Shown here: positions 36,417 through 44,630 of the stretch, in pieces
Layout of the letters: each line of letters opens with the position of its first letter
Numbering within the stretch: position 1 is the first letter of the stretch
Origin: Streptomyces hygroscopicus subsp. hygroscopicus
Lineage (GTDB): Bacteria > Actinomycetota > Actinomycetes > Streptomycetales > Streptomycetaceae
Length of the DNA stretch: 64,000 nt
Direction of reading: 5' to 3'
Assembly: GCF_030269125.1 (NCBI RefSeq)
Contig: NZ_BSSM01000005.1
Span: 248,001 to 312,000, forward strand
Notes under the pieces: generated by a model
What the model saw: only the letters and a program-made list of their open reading frames with translations
Databases searched by the model: none
What the model was told of the DNA's origin: nothing
Position numbers and translations under genes: made by a program

Positions 36417-37661
36417 TCATGCCTCCGGCAGCAGGGCCAGGGCCCCCGAGACCAGTGTGCGCACGCCCGGGGCGACGGTGGCCGGGTCGGGGGCGAAGTG
36501 GGGGCTGTGGTTGCTGGGGACGGCGGCGAGCTTCTCCGCGAGGGTGTCGCCCGGGGCCTCGTCCCAGATGGCGGCGGGGGTGGTGGTGACGAACCAGTAC
36601 GAGTAGGGGATGGCGCCGTCCAGGGCGAGTTCCGGGAAGTCCTCGCTGCCCATCGCCGGGCCGGGGTCGAACACCGTCGCGGCGCCGAAGAGTTCGCCGT
36701 GCACGGCGGCCACGGTGGTGTCGGTGCCCGCGTCGTTCACGGTGACCGGGAAGGTGTTGCCGATGGTCACCTCCGGCTCACGGGGGCAGCCGGCGGCCAG
36801 GCACTCGCCCCGGGCGATCCGGCCGATCGCGGCCAGCATCCGCTGCCGTACGGGCTCGGACCGGGTGCGCAGGTTCAGGGCGATGCGTGCCTCGTCGGGG
36901 ATGATGTTGTGCCGGGTGCCCGCCTCGATGCGGCCCACCGTGAGGACGGCGGACTCGCCCGCGGCGACCTCGCGCGAGACCACCGTCTGGAGCCGGGTGA
37001 CGAGGTAGGCGGCGGTCACCACCGGGTCCACGGTGGCCTCGGGGCGCGAGCCGTGGCCGCCGCGCCCGTGCACCACGATGTCGACGTCCGTCGCGGCGGA
37101 CATGATCAGCCCCGGCGCGTGCGGGTACAGGCCCGCCGGGCCGGGCACGGCATGCTGGCCGAGCAGGACGTCCGGCCGCCCGAAGCGCTCGTACAGTCCG
37201 TCGGCGAGCATCCGCCGGGCGCCCTGTCCGGTCTCCTCGGCGGGCTGCCCCACCACCAGCAGGGTGCCGCGCCAGGTGTCCCGGCCCGCGGCGAGCGCGG
37301 CGGCGGCGCCGGCCAGCCAGGTGACGTGCAGGTCGTGCCCGCAGGCGTGCATGACGCCGGCCGCGGTGGAGGCGTACGGCAGGCCGGTGGCCTCGGCGAC
37401 GGGGAGCGCGTCCATGTCGGCGCGGAGCAGGACGGTGGGGCCGTCGCCGTTGCTCAACCGCCCGACGACGCCGGTGCCGCCGACGCCCTCGGCCGTCTCG
37501 AACCCGGCGTCCGTGAGCCGCCCGGCGAGCTTCTGGGCGGTGCGGTGCTCGCGCAGGGACAGCTCGGGGTGCCGGTGCAGATCCTGGTAGAGGTCCTCGA
37601 GGCCGGTCAGGGGGAGGTCGGCGGTGAGGTCCTGCGCGGTGCGGGCGGCGGCAGAGGTCAT
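36417..37661 (-). CDS. M20D-family amidohydrolase
   Basis: A 414-residue metallo-amidohydrolase of the hippurate hydrolase/N-acyl-amino-acid hydrolase group. Metal and catalytic motifs are VMHACGHDLHVTW, GQPAEETGQGARRM, RGGHGSRPEATVDPV (dimerisation-domain His) and GPAMGSEDFPEL. It would remove acyl groups from amino acids or similar compounds. The ATG at 37661 lies six bases from TAACCT on the minus strand, with no ribosome-binding site, so it is possibly leaderless. Single gene; the next minus-strand gene upstream encodes a small secreted peptide with its own hairpin. Confidence 0.92.
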   Translation of the reverse strand: MTSAAARTAQDLTADLPLTGLEDLYQDLHRHPELSLREHRTAQKLAGRLTDAGFETAEGVGGTGVVGRLSNGDGPTVLLRADMDALPVAEATGLPYASTAAGVMHACGHDLHVTWLAGAAAALAAGRDTWRGTLLVVGQPAEETGQGARRMLADGLYERFGRPDVLLGQHAVPGPAGLYPHAPGLIMSAATDVDIVVHGRGGHGSRPEATVDPVVTAAYLVTRLQTVVSREVAAGESAVLTVGRIEAGTRHNIIPDEARIALNLRTRSEPVRQRMLAAIGRIARGECLAAGCPREPEVTIGNTFPVTVNDAGTDTTVAAVHGELFGAATVFDPGPAMGSEDFPELALDGAIPYSYWFVTTTPAAIWDEAPGDTLAEKLAAVPSNHSPHFAPDPATVAPGVRTLVSGALALLPEA

Positions 37662-37707
37662 GCGGGCAGGTTAGGCGGGTTCCCGGGGTTCGCGACACCG
37701 CTCGTTC

Positions 37708-37747
37708 CCGGTGATCCGGCCGGGGCTTCGGCGGGGCCGGTCACCGG
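37708..37747 (-). terminator. Hairpin downstream of the 58-residue peptide gene
   Basis: CCGGTGA-T-CCGGCC pairs with GGCCGG-TCACCGG (one bulged base) around a 13-base loop, about 140 bp past the peptide's stop and before the amidohydrolase start. It is the likely 3' end of the peptide transcript. Confidence 0.5.
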
Positions 37748-37888
37748 GCGGTCGGGAGGACCGTGTCACGGCCGGCCGGCGAGGGGCTCCCGCACCGGCG
37801 GGGGCGGGGCCGGCGCTCCCCGCCCGGAGGCTCTCACACCGCACTCGCGCCCTCGGCGGACGGAGGCGGCCGCCCGGCCCCCGCTGCC

Positions 37889-38065
37889 TCAGCGCTCGGT
37901 CGCCGGGGCCGAGGCGGTGACCCGGGCGTCGGGGGCCGTCGGTGCCGAGGCGTGGGCCGGGCCCGTGTTGGCCGCGAGTATCAGGGACGCCGCGGCTATC
38001 ACGGCGGCGGCGAGCGCCCTCCGCGCGGTGGAGTATCCGTAGGGAGCGGATGGGCGTCCGTACAC
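37889..38065 (-). CDS. Small secreted peptide (58 aa) divergent from an XRE-TPR regulator
   Basis: A GTG at 38065 with GAGG five bases upstream opens a 58-codon frame. The product has a short N-region with two arginines (TARR), a hydrophobic Ala/Leu/Ile stretch (ALAAAVIAAASLILAA) and an AHA cleavage site at about residue 39. This would release a 19-residue peptide, SAPTAPDARVTASAPATER. It has no other domain. The gene faces the XRE-TPR regulator at 38180 across 114 bp containing three phased TTAA elements and a palindrome. The architecture resembles secreted pro-peptide and TPR-receptor signalling pairs of the RRNPP type, though that function here is inference. Confidence 0.72.
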   Translation of the reverse strand: MYGRPSAPYGYSTARRALAAAVIAAASLILAANTGPAHASAPTAPDARVTASAPATER

Positions 38066-38093
38066 GGCGACCTCGCAACACGACAGCGGCGTA

Positions 38094-38149
38094 TTAAGCA
38101 GGTTTAATCCGCCGTTTAACCTAGAGGCATTCCTTGCCGAACGGCAAGG
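38094..38149. promoter_or_regulatory. A/T-rich divergent promoter with phased TTAA elements and palindrome
   Basis: TTAA occurs at 38094, 38104 and 38116 (spacing 10 and 12 bp, close to helical phase). CCTTGCCGAACGGCAAGG, a perfect 8+2+8 palindrome, lies at 38132-38149, 31 bp before the regulator's start codon. TAACCT (38117-38122) could be the regulator's -10. These are candidate binding sites for the XRE-TPR protein. Confidence 0.5.
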
Positions 38150-38179
38150 TCCACCGGGGGAGTTGGGGGTGTTCCGGCG

Positions 38180-39523
38180 GTGCCTGAGCGGGACGATCCG
38201 GAGACCGTGGGGCGTCGGGTGCAGCAGTTGCGCGCCCAGCGCGGGCTGACCCAGCGGCAGCTGGCCGAGCCGGCCTACACACCGGCGTACGTGTCCACCC
38301 TGGAGGCGGGCCGGGTGCGCGCCTCCGACGAGGCGCTGCGGCACATCGCGCGGCGGCTCGGGGTGAGCTTCGAGGAACTGGCCCTGGGCCGCCCCGCCCA
38401 TCTCGCCACCGAGCTGCGGCTGCGGCTGACCGAGGCCCAGCGGATGCTCGCCGACGGCCGGGCGGAGGAGGCGGCGCGGCGGTACACGGAGCTGCTGGAC
38501 GAGGCGGAGTCGCACGCCCTGCCGGGCGAACAGGTCACCGCGCTGCTGGGGCTCGGTGAGTGCGCCGTGGAGACCGGCGAGCTGGCGACCGCTCACACCC
38601 ACTTCGAGCGCGCCGAGGAACACCTCGCGGACGCCTCCCCCGCGGCCCGCGTCCCGGCCGTCCGCGGCCGCGCGGTCGCCCACTACCTGGCCGGTGAACT
38701 CCGCTACGCCGTCTACCTGCTGGAGTCCACCCTCGACGAACTCAACCGGAACGGCCTGCACGACCCGGACGCGCTGCTGCTCCTGTACGCCAGCGTCATC
38801 GGCCCCTACATGGACATGGGCGCGCACGCGCGTGCCGCCCAGGCCGCCGAGTTCGCGCTCGCGCTCGCCCCGCGGGCCGGGGACCCCGCGCTGATCGCCC
38901 GGATGCACCGCTCGGTCGCCCGCACCCTGCTCGCCCAGGGCCGTACCGCCGAGGCCGACGCCTCGCTCGCCAAGGCGGCCGAGCTGTACCGCCAGCTCCG
39001 CCTGCGCACCGAGCTGGCCAACTGCCACTGGATGCGCGGCTACGTCCACGCGCAGAACGGCCGGCTGGACGCGGCGGAGGCCGAACTGCGGCAGGCGCTC
39101 GCCATGCTGTCCGAGACCAGCGCCGCCCTCTACCGCAGCCAGGCGGCGGTGGAACTGGCCGACGTCCTGCACCGCCGCGGCCGTTCCGCCGAGGCCGCCA
39201 CCCTGCTGGAGGGCGTGCTCGGGGACTTCTCCTCCGAACGCGGCGCGGTGCACGCCGCCGCCGCGCACCGCCTCCTCGGCATCATCGCCGAGGACACCCG
39301 CGACACCGAGTCCGCCGAGGAGCACTACGTACGCGCCCTCAGCCTGCTGGAACGCGCGGGCGCCGCGGGCGACCTGGCCGACCTGTGCCGCCTCCTGGGC
39401 GACCTGCTGCGCCGCACCGGCCGCACCGAGGCCGCCCTCGACGCCTACCGCACGGGACTGGGCCACCGCACGACCCCGGGCACCACGACACTGGGCCCGG
39501 CCCCGGCCCAGCCACCGCTCTAG
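38180..39523 (+). CDS. XRE-family regulator with TPR domain
   Basis: The 447-residue protein has an N-terminal helix-turn-helix (about 9-65; VGRRVQQLRAQRGLTQRQLAE, YVSTLEAGRVRASDEALRHIA) and about eight tetratricopeptide repeats (about 75-430; for example TALLGLGECAVETGELATAHTHF and VHAQNGRLDAAEAELRQAL). TPR domains of this size bind peptides or proteins in RRNPP-type receptors and in Streptomyces regulators such as NsdA-like proteins. The GTG at 38180 has GGGGGT upstream. It is divergent from the 58-residue secreted peptide, the natural ligand candidate. Its stop codon overlaps the converging lipoprotein stop (shared CTAG). Confidence 0.9.
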   Translation: MPERDDPETVGRRVQQLRAQRGLTQRQLAEPAYTPAYVSTLEAGRVRASDEALRHIARRLGVSFEELALGRPAHLATELRLRLTEAQRMLADGRAEEAARRYTELLDEAESHALPGEQVTALLGLGECAVETGELATAHTHFERAEEHLADASPAARVPAVRGRAVAHYLAGELRYAVYLLESTLDELNRNGLHDPDALLLLYASVIGPYMDMGAHARAAQAAEFALALAPRAGDPALIARMHRSVARTLLAQGRTAEADASLAKAAELYRQLRLRTELANCHWMRGYVHAQNGRLDAAEAELRQALAMLSETSAALYRSQAAVELADVLHRRGRSAEAATLLEGVLGDFSSERGAVHAAAAHRLLGIIAEDTRDTESAEEHYVRALSLLERAGAAGDLADLCRLLGDLLRRTGRTEAALDAYRTGLGHRTTPGTTTLGPAPAQPPL

Positions 39524-40308
39524 ACGTCCACCCGCCCCTGCCTCCGCACGTCCGCCAGCCGCAGCGCGCCCACCTGGACGGCCGCCTGGGTCGCGTCGCC
39601 CGCGACGCCGCCCAGGCCGCCGTTGGTGAAGGCGAAGGCGTCGTCGCCGACGCGGACGGTGGCGACGTCGAGGGTGAGGCGGATGTCCTGGTCGTCGTCG
39701 GTGGTGGCGGAGACGGTGATGTGCAGGCCCTGGCGGGCGTCGCCGACCTCGGGGAGGGCGAGTTCCGTGACCTGGACGTCCTCCTGGAGGTCCTGTTGGG
39801 TGGTGGCGGTGAAGCGGGCGCAGTTCGCCGGCATCGTGCGCAGCCAGTCCAGCGCGGCGTCCACGTCGGACGGGCGGCGGGCGCCGATCTGGTAGCGCAG
39901 CTGGGCGTCGGTGTCGGCGTCGTCCAGGCCGACGGCGACGCGGGCCGGGCCGCCGAGGAGCCGATCGGTGTAGAGGGCGTCGAGGAGTTTCTGGCACTCA
40001 CCGGCCGACGTGCTCGCCTTCAGCATCCCGTCCCGCCAGGTCGCCGCGCCGCGCGTCGCGGTCCACGGGGCCCCGAGGTCGCTCTGCCCGATGAGCGCGG
40101 CCTGCGCCTGCGCGTCGGTGAGCGTGGAGCCGTCGGGCCGGGCGGACGCCCGGGGTCCCTGCGACGGACGGTCGATCGTCGGAAGCGGCTGCGGCGCCGT
40201 CTCCGGGTGCTTCAGCGTCAGTGCCGCACACCCGCCGACCCCGAGCAGCCCGAGACCGGTCAGGAACGTCAGAAGGCGTCCGCGCGGGCGTATGCCGTCG
40301 TACCTCAC
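39520..40308 (-). CDS. Putative lipoprotein of unknown function
   Basis: The 262-residue protein has a signal sequence with a lipobox (LLGVGGC, Cys at about residue 27) and a Pro-rich spacer. Its extracytoplasmic domain resembles a sensor-like fold: QAALIGQSDLGAPW near the start, ECQKLLDAL, then paired beta regions (RLTLDVATVRVGDDAFAFTNG). Similar Streptomyces lipoproteins carry PknH-like sensor domains; that match is only suggestive. The GTG at 40308 has GGGAGG upstream. The TAG stop shares CTAG with the stop of the converging XRE-TPR gene. Confidence 0.83.
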   Translation of the reverse strand: MRYDGIRPRGRLLTFLTGLGLLGVGGCAALTLKHPETAPQPLPTIDRPSQGPRASARPDGSTLTDAQAQAALIGQSDLGAPWTATRGAATWRDGMLKASTSAGECQKLLDALYTDRLLGGPARVAVGLDDADTDAQLRYQIGARRPSDVDAALDWLRTMPANCARFTATTQQDLQEDVQVTELALPEVGDARQGLHITVSATTDDDQDIRLTLDVATVRVGDDAFAFTNGGLGGVAGDATQAAVQVGALRLADVRRQGRVDV

Positions 40309-40510
40309 GCTGCCTCCCGGTCCTCGTCCCTGCTCCCACGCCACCACCACCCCGGCCGCCCCACCAGCGCGGAGGGCCGGAAGGGTGAGGCACGGACGCC
40401 CGGGTGAGGACATGCGGCGGGCCGGGGCCGGTGCCCCGGCGGGTGGCGGCCCGCGGTCCCGAGCGCGGGACCGGGCCGGGAGCCTTCCGCGTGCCTGGAC
40501 CAGCGCCGCG

Positions 40511-40969
40511 TCAGCCGACGTCCGCCCCGCCGACGACCCGGCGCGGGCGTGGCGCGGCGGCGTGCACGGGGTGCGGCGGGGTGCGCGGAGCCGTCGGCCT
40601 GTCGGCCCGGGGCTGTGCGTCGCCGAGGTGGTACACGGCCCCGGACTCACGGCGGGGGGTGTCCACGACCAGCCGGCCCAGGGTCCGGCCGCGCGTGTCC
40701 CGGACCTGCCAGGGATCGGGGCCGGCCCCCCAGTACACCCGTTGGTCGCAGCGTTCTCCGGGTGCGAGCGGGCCGCTCATGTCGTGACAGCCGTGTCCAC
40801 GGCTGTCGCCGCACTCGAACAGGACGGCCGGGGAGCCGGTGTCGTTGACGAAGACGACGGCGCTGAAGTCGGCCGGGTCCGTGGGATCCACGGTCGCCGG
40901 ATCGCAGGCACACAGAAGCACCGGGACGAGTACGGCGGCCGGCCAGGCCCTGCGTGGACGAGCGCCCAT
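40511..40969 (-). CDS. Small putative lipoprotein
   Basis: The 152-residue protein has a signal peptide ending in a lipobox-like VLLCAC (Cys at about 22) followed by a domain with four further cysteines (LFECGDSRGHGCHDM, ERCDQRVYW). These probably form disulphides outside the cell. The Pro/Arg-rich tail is probably disordered. The ATG at 40969 has GGGAGG upstream. No family recognised. It is divergent from the nucleoside hydrolase gene. Confidence 0.78.
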   Translation of the reverse strand: MGARPRRAWPAAVLVPVLLCACDPATVDPTDPADFSAVVFVNDTGSPAVLFECGDSRGHGCHDMSGPLAPGERCDQRVYWGAGPDPWQVRDTRGRTLGRLVVDTPRRESGAVYHLGDAQPRADRPTAPRTPPHPVHAAAPRPRRVVGGADVG

Positions 40970-41063
40970 GGCGAAACCTCCCGGTCGGCGGACGGAGCCT
41001 GCGGAAGGCGACACCGCCCGATGCGGCACTAGTGTGTGATCCCCCTCGGCGAAGGAGACCCTC

Positions 41064-42032
41064 ATGGCCCGTCGGCCCGTGCCCGTGATCATGGATTGTG
41101 ACACCGGTGTCGACGACGCCCTCGCGCTGTTGCTCGCCGTGCGGCACCCGGGGATCGAGCTGAGGGCCGTGACCTGCGTCGCGGGGAACACCGACGTGGA
41201 CGGGGTGGTGCGCAACACGCTCACCGTGCTGGAGCGGGCCGGGGCGCCGGAGATACCGGTGGGGCGCGGGGCCGAGCGGCCGTTGCTGGAACCCGTCCGC
41301 CCGGCCACGCACGCGCACGGTGCGGACGGCATGGGGGACCTGGGGCTGCCGGCGCCGAGCCGCGGGCCCGCCGACGCGGACGCGGTGACCCTGCTGCGGC
41401 GCGAGATCCTCGCGTCGCACCGTCCGGTCACCCTGGTCCCCACCGCGCCGCTGACCAACATCGCGCTGCTGCTGCGCACCCACCCCGAGGTGACCCGCAA
41501 CATCGAGCGGATCGTCTTCATGGGCGGCGCGGTCGAGGTCGGGAACGCCACGCCCGTCGCGGAGTTCAACGTCTGGCACGACCCGGAGGCGGCGGCCGTC
41601 CTGCTCACCGCCGGGGTGCCGATCACGATGTACGGACTGGACGTCTTCCGGCAGGTCGTCGTGGACGCGGGGGAGGTGCGCAGGCTCAGGGCGAGCGGTG
41701 ATCCCGGGGCGCGGCTGGCCGGCGAGCTGCTCGCGTACCGGCCGGCCGCCCAGGGCAGGCCGCCCGGGGCCGACGAGGCGGGCGGGCTCGGGGACGCGGG
41801 GGCGGTGTGCGCGGTCGCCGATCCCGAGGGGCTGACCACGCGGCGGCTGCCCGTCGAGGTCTGCCTCGCGCCCGGACCGGCGCGCGGGCAGACGATCGTC
41901 GACCGGCGGCTTGGGCCGGGTGAGGCGGAGATCCACCACGGCGAGCGCGAACGTCCCCTGGTCGACGTGGCGTTGGAGGTCGACGCGGAGCGGTACGCGC
42001 GGCTGTACGTGGAGACGGTCGGGCGGCTCTGA
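41064..42032 (+). CDS. Nucleoside hydrolase family protein (inosine-uridine type) lacking the usual active-site His
   Basis: The 322-residue protein has the Ca-binding Asp cluster at the N-terminus (MDCDTGVDDA; D11, D13, D17, D18), the VTCVAGNTDVDGVVRNT loop, the FMGGAVEVGN segment and FNVWHDPEAA. In the C-terminal active-site segment, where family members have HDP, this protein reads GLGDAG: Gly243 replaces the His and Asp244 remains. It probably still binds ribosides, but catalysis may differ from purine/pyrimidine ribohydrolases. GAAGGAG precedes the ATG. The glucosidase gene follows 106 bp downstream on the same strand. Confidence 0.9.
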   Translation: MARRPVPVIMDCDTGVDDALALLLAVRHPGIELRAVTCVAGNTDVDGVVRNTLTVLERAGAPEIPVGRGAERPLLEPVRPATHAHGADGMGDLGLPAPSRGPADADAVTLLRREILASHRPVTLVPTAPLTNIALLLRTHPEVTRNIERIVFMGGAVEVGNATPVAEFNVWHDPEAAAVLLTAGVPITMYGLDVFRQVVVDAGEVRRLRASGDPGARLAGELLAYRPAAQGRPPGADEAGGLGDAGAVCAVADPEGLTTRRLPVEVCLAPGPARGQTIVDRRLGPGEAEIHHGERERPLVDVALEVDAERYARLYVETVGRL

Positions 42033-42138
42033 CGCCGGCCCGGTTTCCAAGGTTCCCTTTCCGGGCAATGTGGACAGATTCTCTACGTCTTGTCCGTGTC
42101 TCGCGCGGGCGGCATCCGTCTTCCCGAAGGGAGCCCGT

Positions 42139-43785
42139 ATGGCAGACCTCTCCTCCAGGAACCCCGACTGGTGGCGGCAGGCCGTCATCTACCAGGTGTA
42201 TCCGCGCAGCTTCGCCGACGCCGACGGGGACGGGCTCGGGGACCTCAAGGGCATCACCCGGCGCCTGGACCATCTCGCCACCCTCGGTGTGGACGCCCTG
42301 TGGCTGAGCCCCTTCTACCCCTCCGAACTCGCCGACGGCGGCTACGACGTCGCCGACCACCGGGACGTCGACCCGCGCCTCGGCAGCCTGGACGACTTCG
42401 ACGCGCTGGTCGCCGAGGCCCACCGGCTGGGCCTGAAGGTCGTGGTGGACCTGGTGCCCAACCACACCTCCCATCAGCACCCCTGGTTCCAGGAGGCGCT
42501 GCGGGCCGGCCCCGGGTCCGCGGCCCGCGAGCGCTACGTCTTCCGGCCCGGACGCGGCGCGCACGGTGAACTCCCGCCCTCCGACTGGCAGTCCGTCTTC
42601 GGCGGCAGCGCCTGGCACCGGGTGCCCGACGGCGAGTGGTACCTGCACCTGTTCGCCGCCGAACAGCCCGACCTCAACTGGGACAACGAGGAGGTCCGCG
42701 CCGACTTCCGCACCACCCTGCGGTTCTGGTCCGACCGGGGTGTGGACGGGTTCCGGGTGGACGTGGCGCACGGCCTGGCCAAGGAACTGACCGAGCCGCT
42801 GCGGGACGTCGGGGACGTCGGTGCCACCGCGGAGACGGCTCTGCTCTGCTTCCCCTCCGGGGACCACCCCCACTGGGACCGCGACGAGGTGCACGAGATC
42901 TACCGCGACTGGCGCAAGGTCTTCGACGCCTACCGGCCGCCGCGCAGCGCCGTCGCCGAGGCCTGGGTGCCGGGCGCCCGCCGCGCCCTGTACGCCCGCC
43001 CCGACGAACTCGGTCAGGCTTTCAACTTCGAATACCTCGAAGCGCGTTGGGACGCCGAGGAGCTGCGCCGCGTCATCACCGACGAGCTGGCCACCGCGCG
43101 GGCCGCCGGCGCCTCCGCCACCTGGGTGCTGTCCAACCACGACGTCGTACGGCACCACTCCCGGCTGATGCTCCCGCCCGGCACCGACCCCGCCGCCTGG
43201 CTGCTGTCCGGCGGCCGGGCGCCCGCGCTGGACGCCGCGGCGGGGCTGCGCCGGGGGCGTGCCGCCACGCTGCTGATGCTGGCGCTGCCCGGGGCGTCGT
43301 ACCTCTACCAGGGGGAGGAACTCGGGCTGCCCGAGGTCGCCGACCTGCCCGCCGAGGTGCTCCAGGACCCCATCTGGGAGCAGACCGGGCACGTCCGCAA
43401 GGGCCGCGACGGATGCCGGGTCCCGCTGCCGTGGACGGTGGACGGGGCGTCGTACGGCTTCGGGCCCGGCGGTGCCTGGCTGCCGCAGCCGCCGGTCTTC
43501 GCGGCGTACGCCGTCGAGGCGCAGCGCGGCGTCGAGGGCTCGACGCTGGAGCTGTACCGCACCGCGCTGCGGCTGCGCCGCAAACTGCTCGACGGGGAGA
43601 CGCTGGCGTGGGCGCCCGAGGCCCCCGAGGACGTGCTGGACTTCCGCCGCTCCGAGGAGTGGCGGTGCGTCGTCAACCTGGGCGCGGAGGCGGTGGCGAT
43701 GCCCGCGGGGGAGGTGCTGCTGAGCAGCGGGCCGTTGTCGGGGGACGGCGGGCTGCCGCCGGACACCACCGTCTGGCTCGGCTGA
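42139..43785 (+). CDS. GH13 alpha-glucosidase
   Basis: A 548-residue (beta/alpha)8 glycoside hydrolase of the oligo-1,6-glucosidase/alpha-glucosidase subgroup (GH13). It starts WWRQAVIYQVYPRSFADADGDG. The catalytic residues are visible: nucleophile D208 in GFRVDVAHG, acid/base E274 in AVAEAWV, stabiliser D335 in LSNHDVVRH. It would cleave alpha-glucosidic ends of maltose-type oligosaccharides in the cytoplasm; there is no signal peptide. The ATG at 42139 has GAAGGGAG upstream. No sugar transporter or LacI-type regulator is adjacent. Followed by a strong terminator. Confidence 0.94.
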   Translation: MADLSSRNPDWWRQAVIYQVYPRSFADADGDGLGDLKGITRRLDHLATLGVDALWLSPFYPSELADGGYDVADHRDVDPRLGSLDDFDALVAEAHRLGLKVVVDLVPNHTSHQHPWFQEALRAGPGSAARERYVFRPGRGAHGELPPSDWQSVFGGSAWHRVPDGEWYLHLFAAEQPDLNWDNEEVRADFRTTLRFWSDRGVDGFRVDVAHGLAKELTEPLRDVGDVGATAETALLCFPSGDHPHWDRDEVHEIYRDWRKVFDAYRPPRSAVAEAWVPGARRALYARPDELGQAFNFEYLEARWDAEELRRVITDELATARAAGASATWVLSNHDVVRHHSRLMLPPGTDPAAWLLSGGRAPALDAAAGLRRGRAATLLMLALPGASYLYQGEELGLPEVADLPAEVLQDPIWEQTGHVRKGRDGCRVPLPWTVDGASYGFGPGGAWLPQPPVFAAYAVEAQRGVEGSTLELYRTALRLRRKLLDGETLAWAPEAPEDVLDFRRSEEWRCVVNLGAEAVAMPAGEVLLSSGPLSGDGGLPPDTTVWLG

Positions 43786-43810
43786 CCAGCGCTTTTGGGG
43801 AGTCCGTGAG

Positions 43811-43836
43811 GGAACCGGCCCCGCGGGGCCGGTTCC
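43811..43836 (+). terminator. Terminator after the GH13 gene
   Basis: GGAACCGGCCCC and GGGGCCGGTTCC pair perfectly with a tight GC loop (effective loop of four), followed by ATTG. Confidence 0.8.
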
Positions 43837-43916
43837 ATTGCCACGACTTGGTGTGCATGACACATGGTTGAGGAAACGTTGACCAGTGCCCGGGAGAGGC
43901 GGGGACAACGCGCGCC

Positions 43917-43922
43917 TAGATT
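43917..43922 (+). promoter_or_regulatory. -10 box of the DUF6445-like gene
   Basis: TAGATT is followed by six bases and then the ATG at 43929, with no ribosome-binding site, which is the leaderless pattern. A TTGACC lies 30 bp further upstream, too far to be its -35. Confidence 0.45.
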
Positions 43923-43928
43923 CGCCGC

Positions 43929-44630
43929 ATGTCCCCACCGCCACCACCCAGGACGCCCGTGGCCCGCACCCCGGGCGCGCTGCCCGTGCTGCCCTACCGC
44001 AAGCCCACCAAGGGCCGTGACTACTGGGTCCTGGACGACGTCCTGCCCGACGTGGACGGCGTGCGCGCGCGCTGCCTGGCCAAGGACGACTGGGTCGAGG
44101 GCCACCCGTACACCTCCGAGACCTGGCCGGGCCTGCGCGCCATGCCGGGCCTGGAGCCCGCCGAACTCGCCGTCGTCGAGAAGCTGGTGAAGAAGGCGAC
44201 CGGCGCCAAGGAGCTGTGGGTGCAGAAGGCGCCCGGCGGCGGCACGCTCAACCACAACTGCGTCCAGGTCGTCGGCGCCGGCGAGAGCGAGCCCCGCCCG
44301 CACACCGACTCGCGCGCGCTGTGCCGGTACGCGGCCGTGCTCTACCTCAACCCGGGTGTCCCCAAGGACTGCGGCACCAGTTTCTACCGCCAGCACCTGC
44401 CCGGCGGCCGGCTCGGCGGCAACGTCGTGCAGGCCCCGCACAACAACCTGGTCGAGGCCCTGGGTACCCGCTTCGTCGCCCCGGACGCCTTCGAGGAGGA
44501 CGTCCGCGTCCCGCACAAGTACAACCGCCTCCTGCTCTACAACGCCAACCTCGTGCACAGCGCGACCGGTTACACCGGCAGCACGCTGGAGGAGAAGCGC
44601 ATGACGGCCGTCTTCTTCTGGATGGCCTGA
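43929..44630 (+). CDS. DUF6445-like protein, candidate 2-oxoglutarate/Fe(II)-type oxygenase
   Basis: The 233-residue protein resembles the DUF6445 family, whose fold looks like small prolyl-4-hydroxylase-type dioxygenases. A plausible iron facial triad is present: H125-x-D127 in RPHTDSRA and H210 in NLVHSATG, followed by a basic residue in EEKRMTAVFFW. The substrate is unknown. Iron and 2-oxoglutarate use is inferred from motif spacing only. Alternative: a non-catalytic cupin-like relative. The gene appears leaderless, and an SDR pseudogene begins directly after its stop. Confidence 0.83.
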   Translation: MSPPPPPRTPVARTPGALPVLPYRKPTKGRDYWVLDDVLPDVDGVRARCLAKDDWVEGHPYTSETWPGLRAMPGLEPAELAVVEKLVKKATGAKELWVQKAPGGGTLNHNCVQVVGAGESEPRPHTDSRALCRYAAVLYLNPGVPKDCGTSFYRQHLPGGRLGGNVVQAPHNNLVEALGTRFVAPDAFEEDVRVPHKYNRLLLYNANLVHSATGYTGSTLEEKRMTAVFFWMA

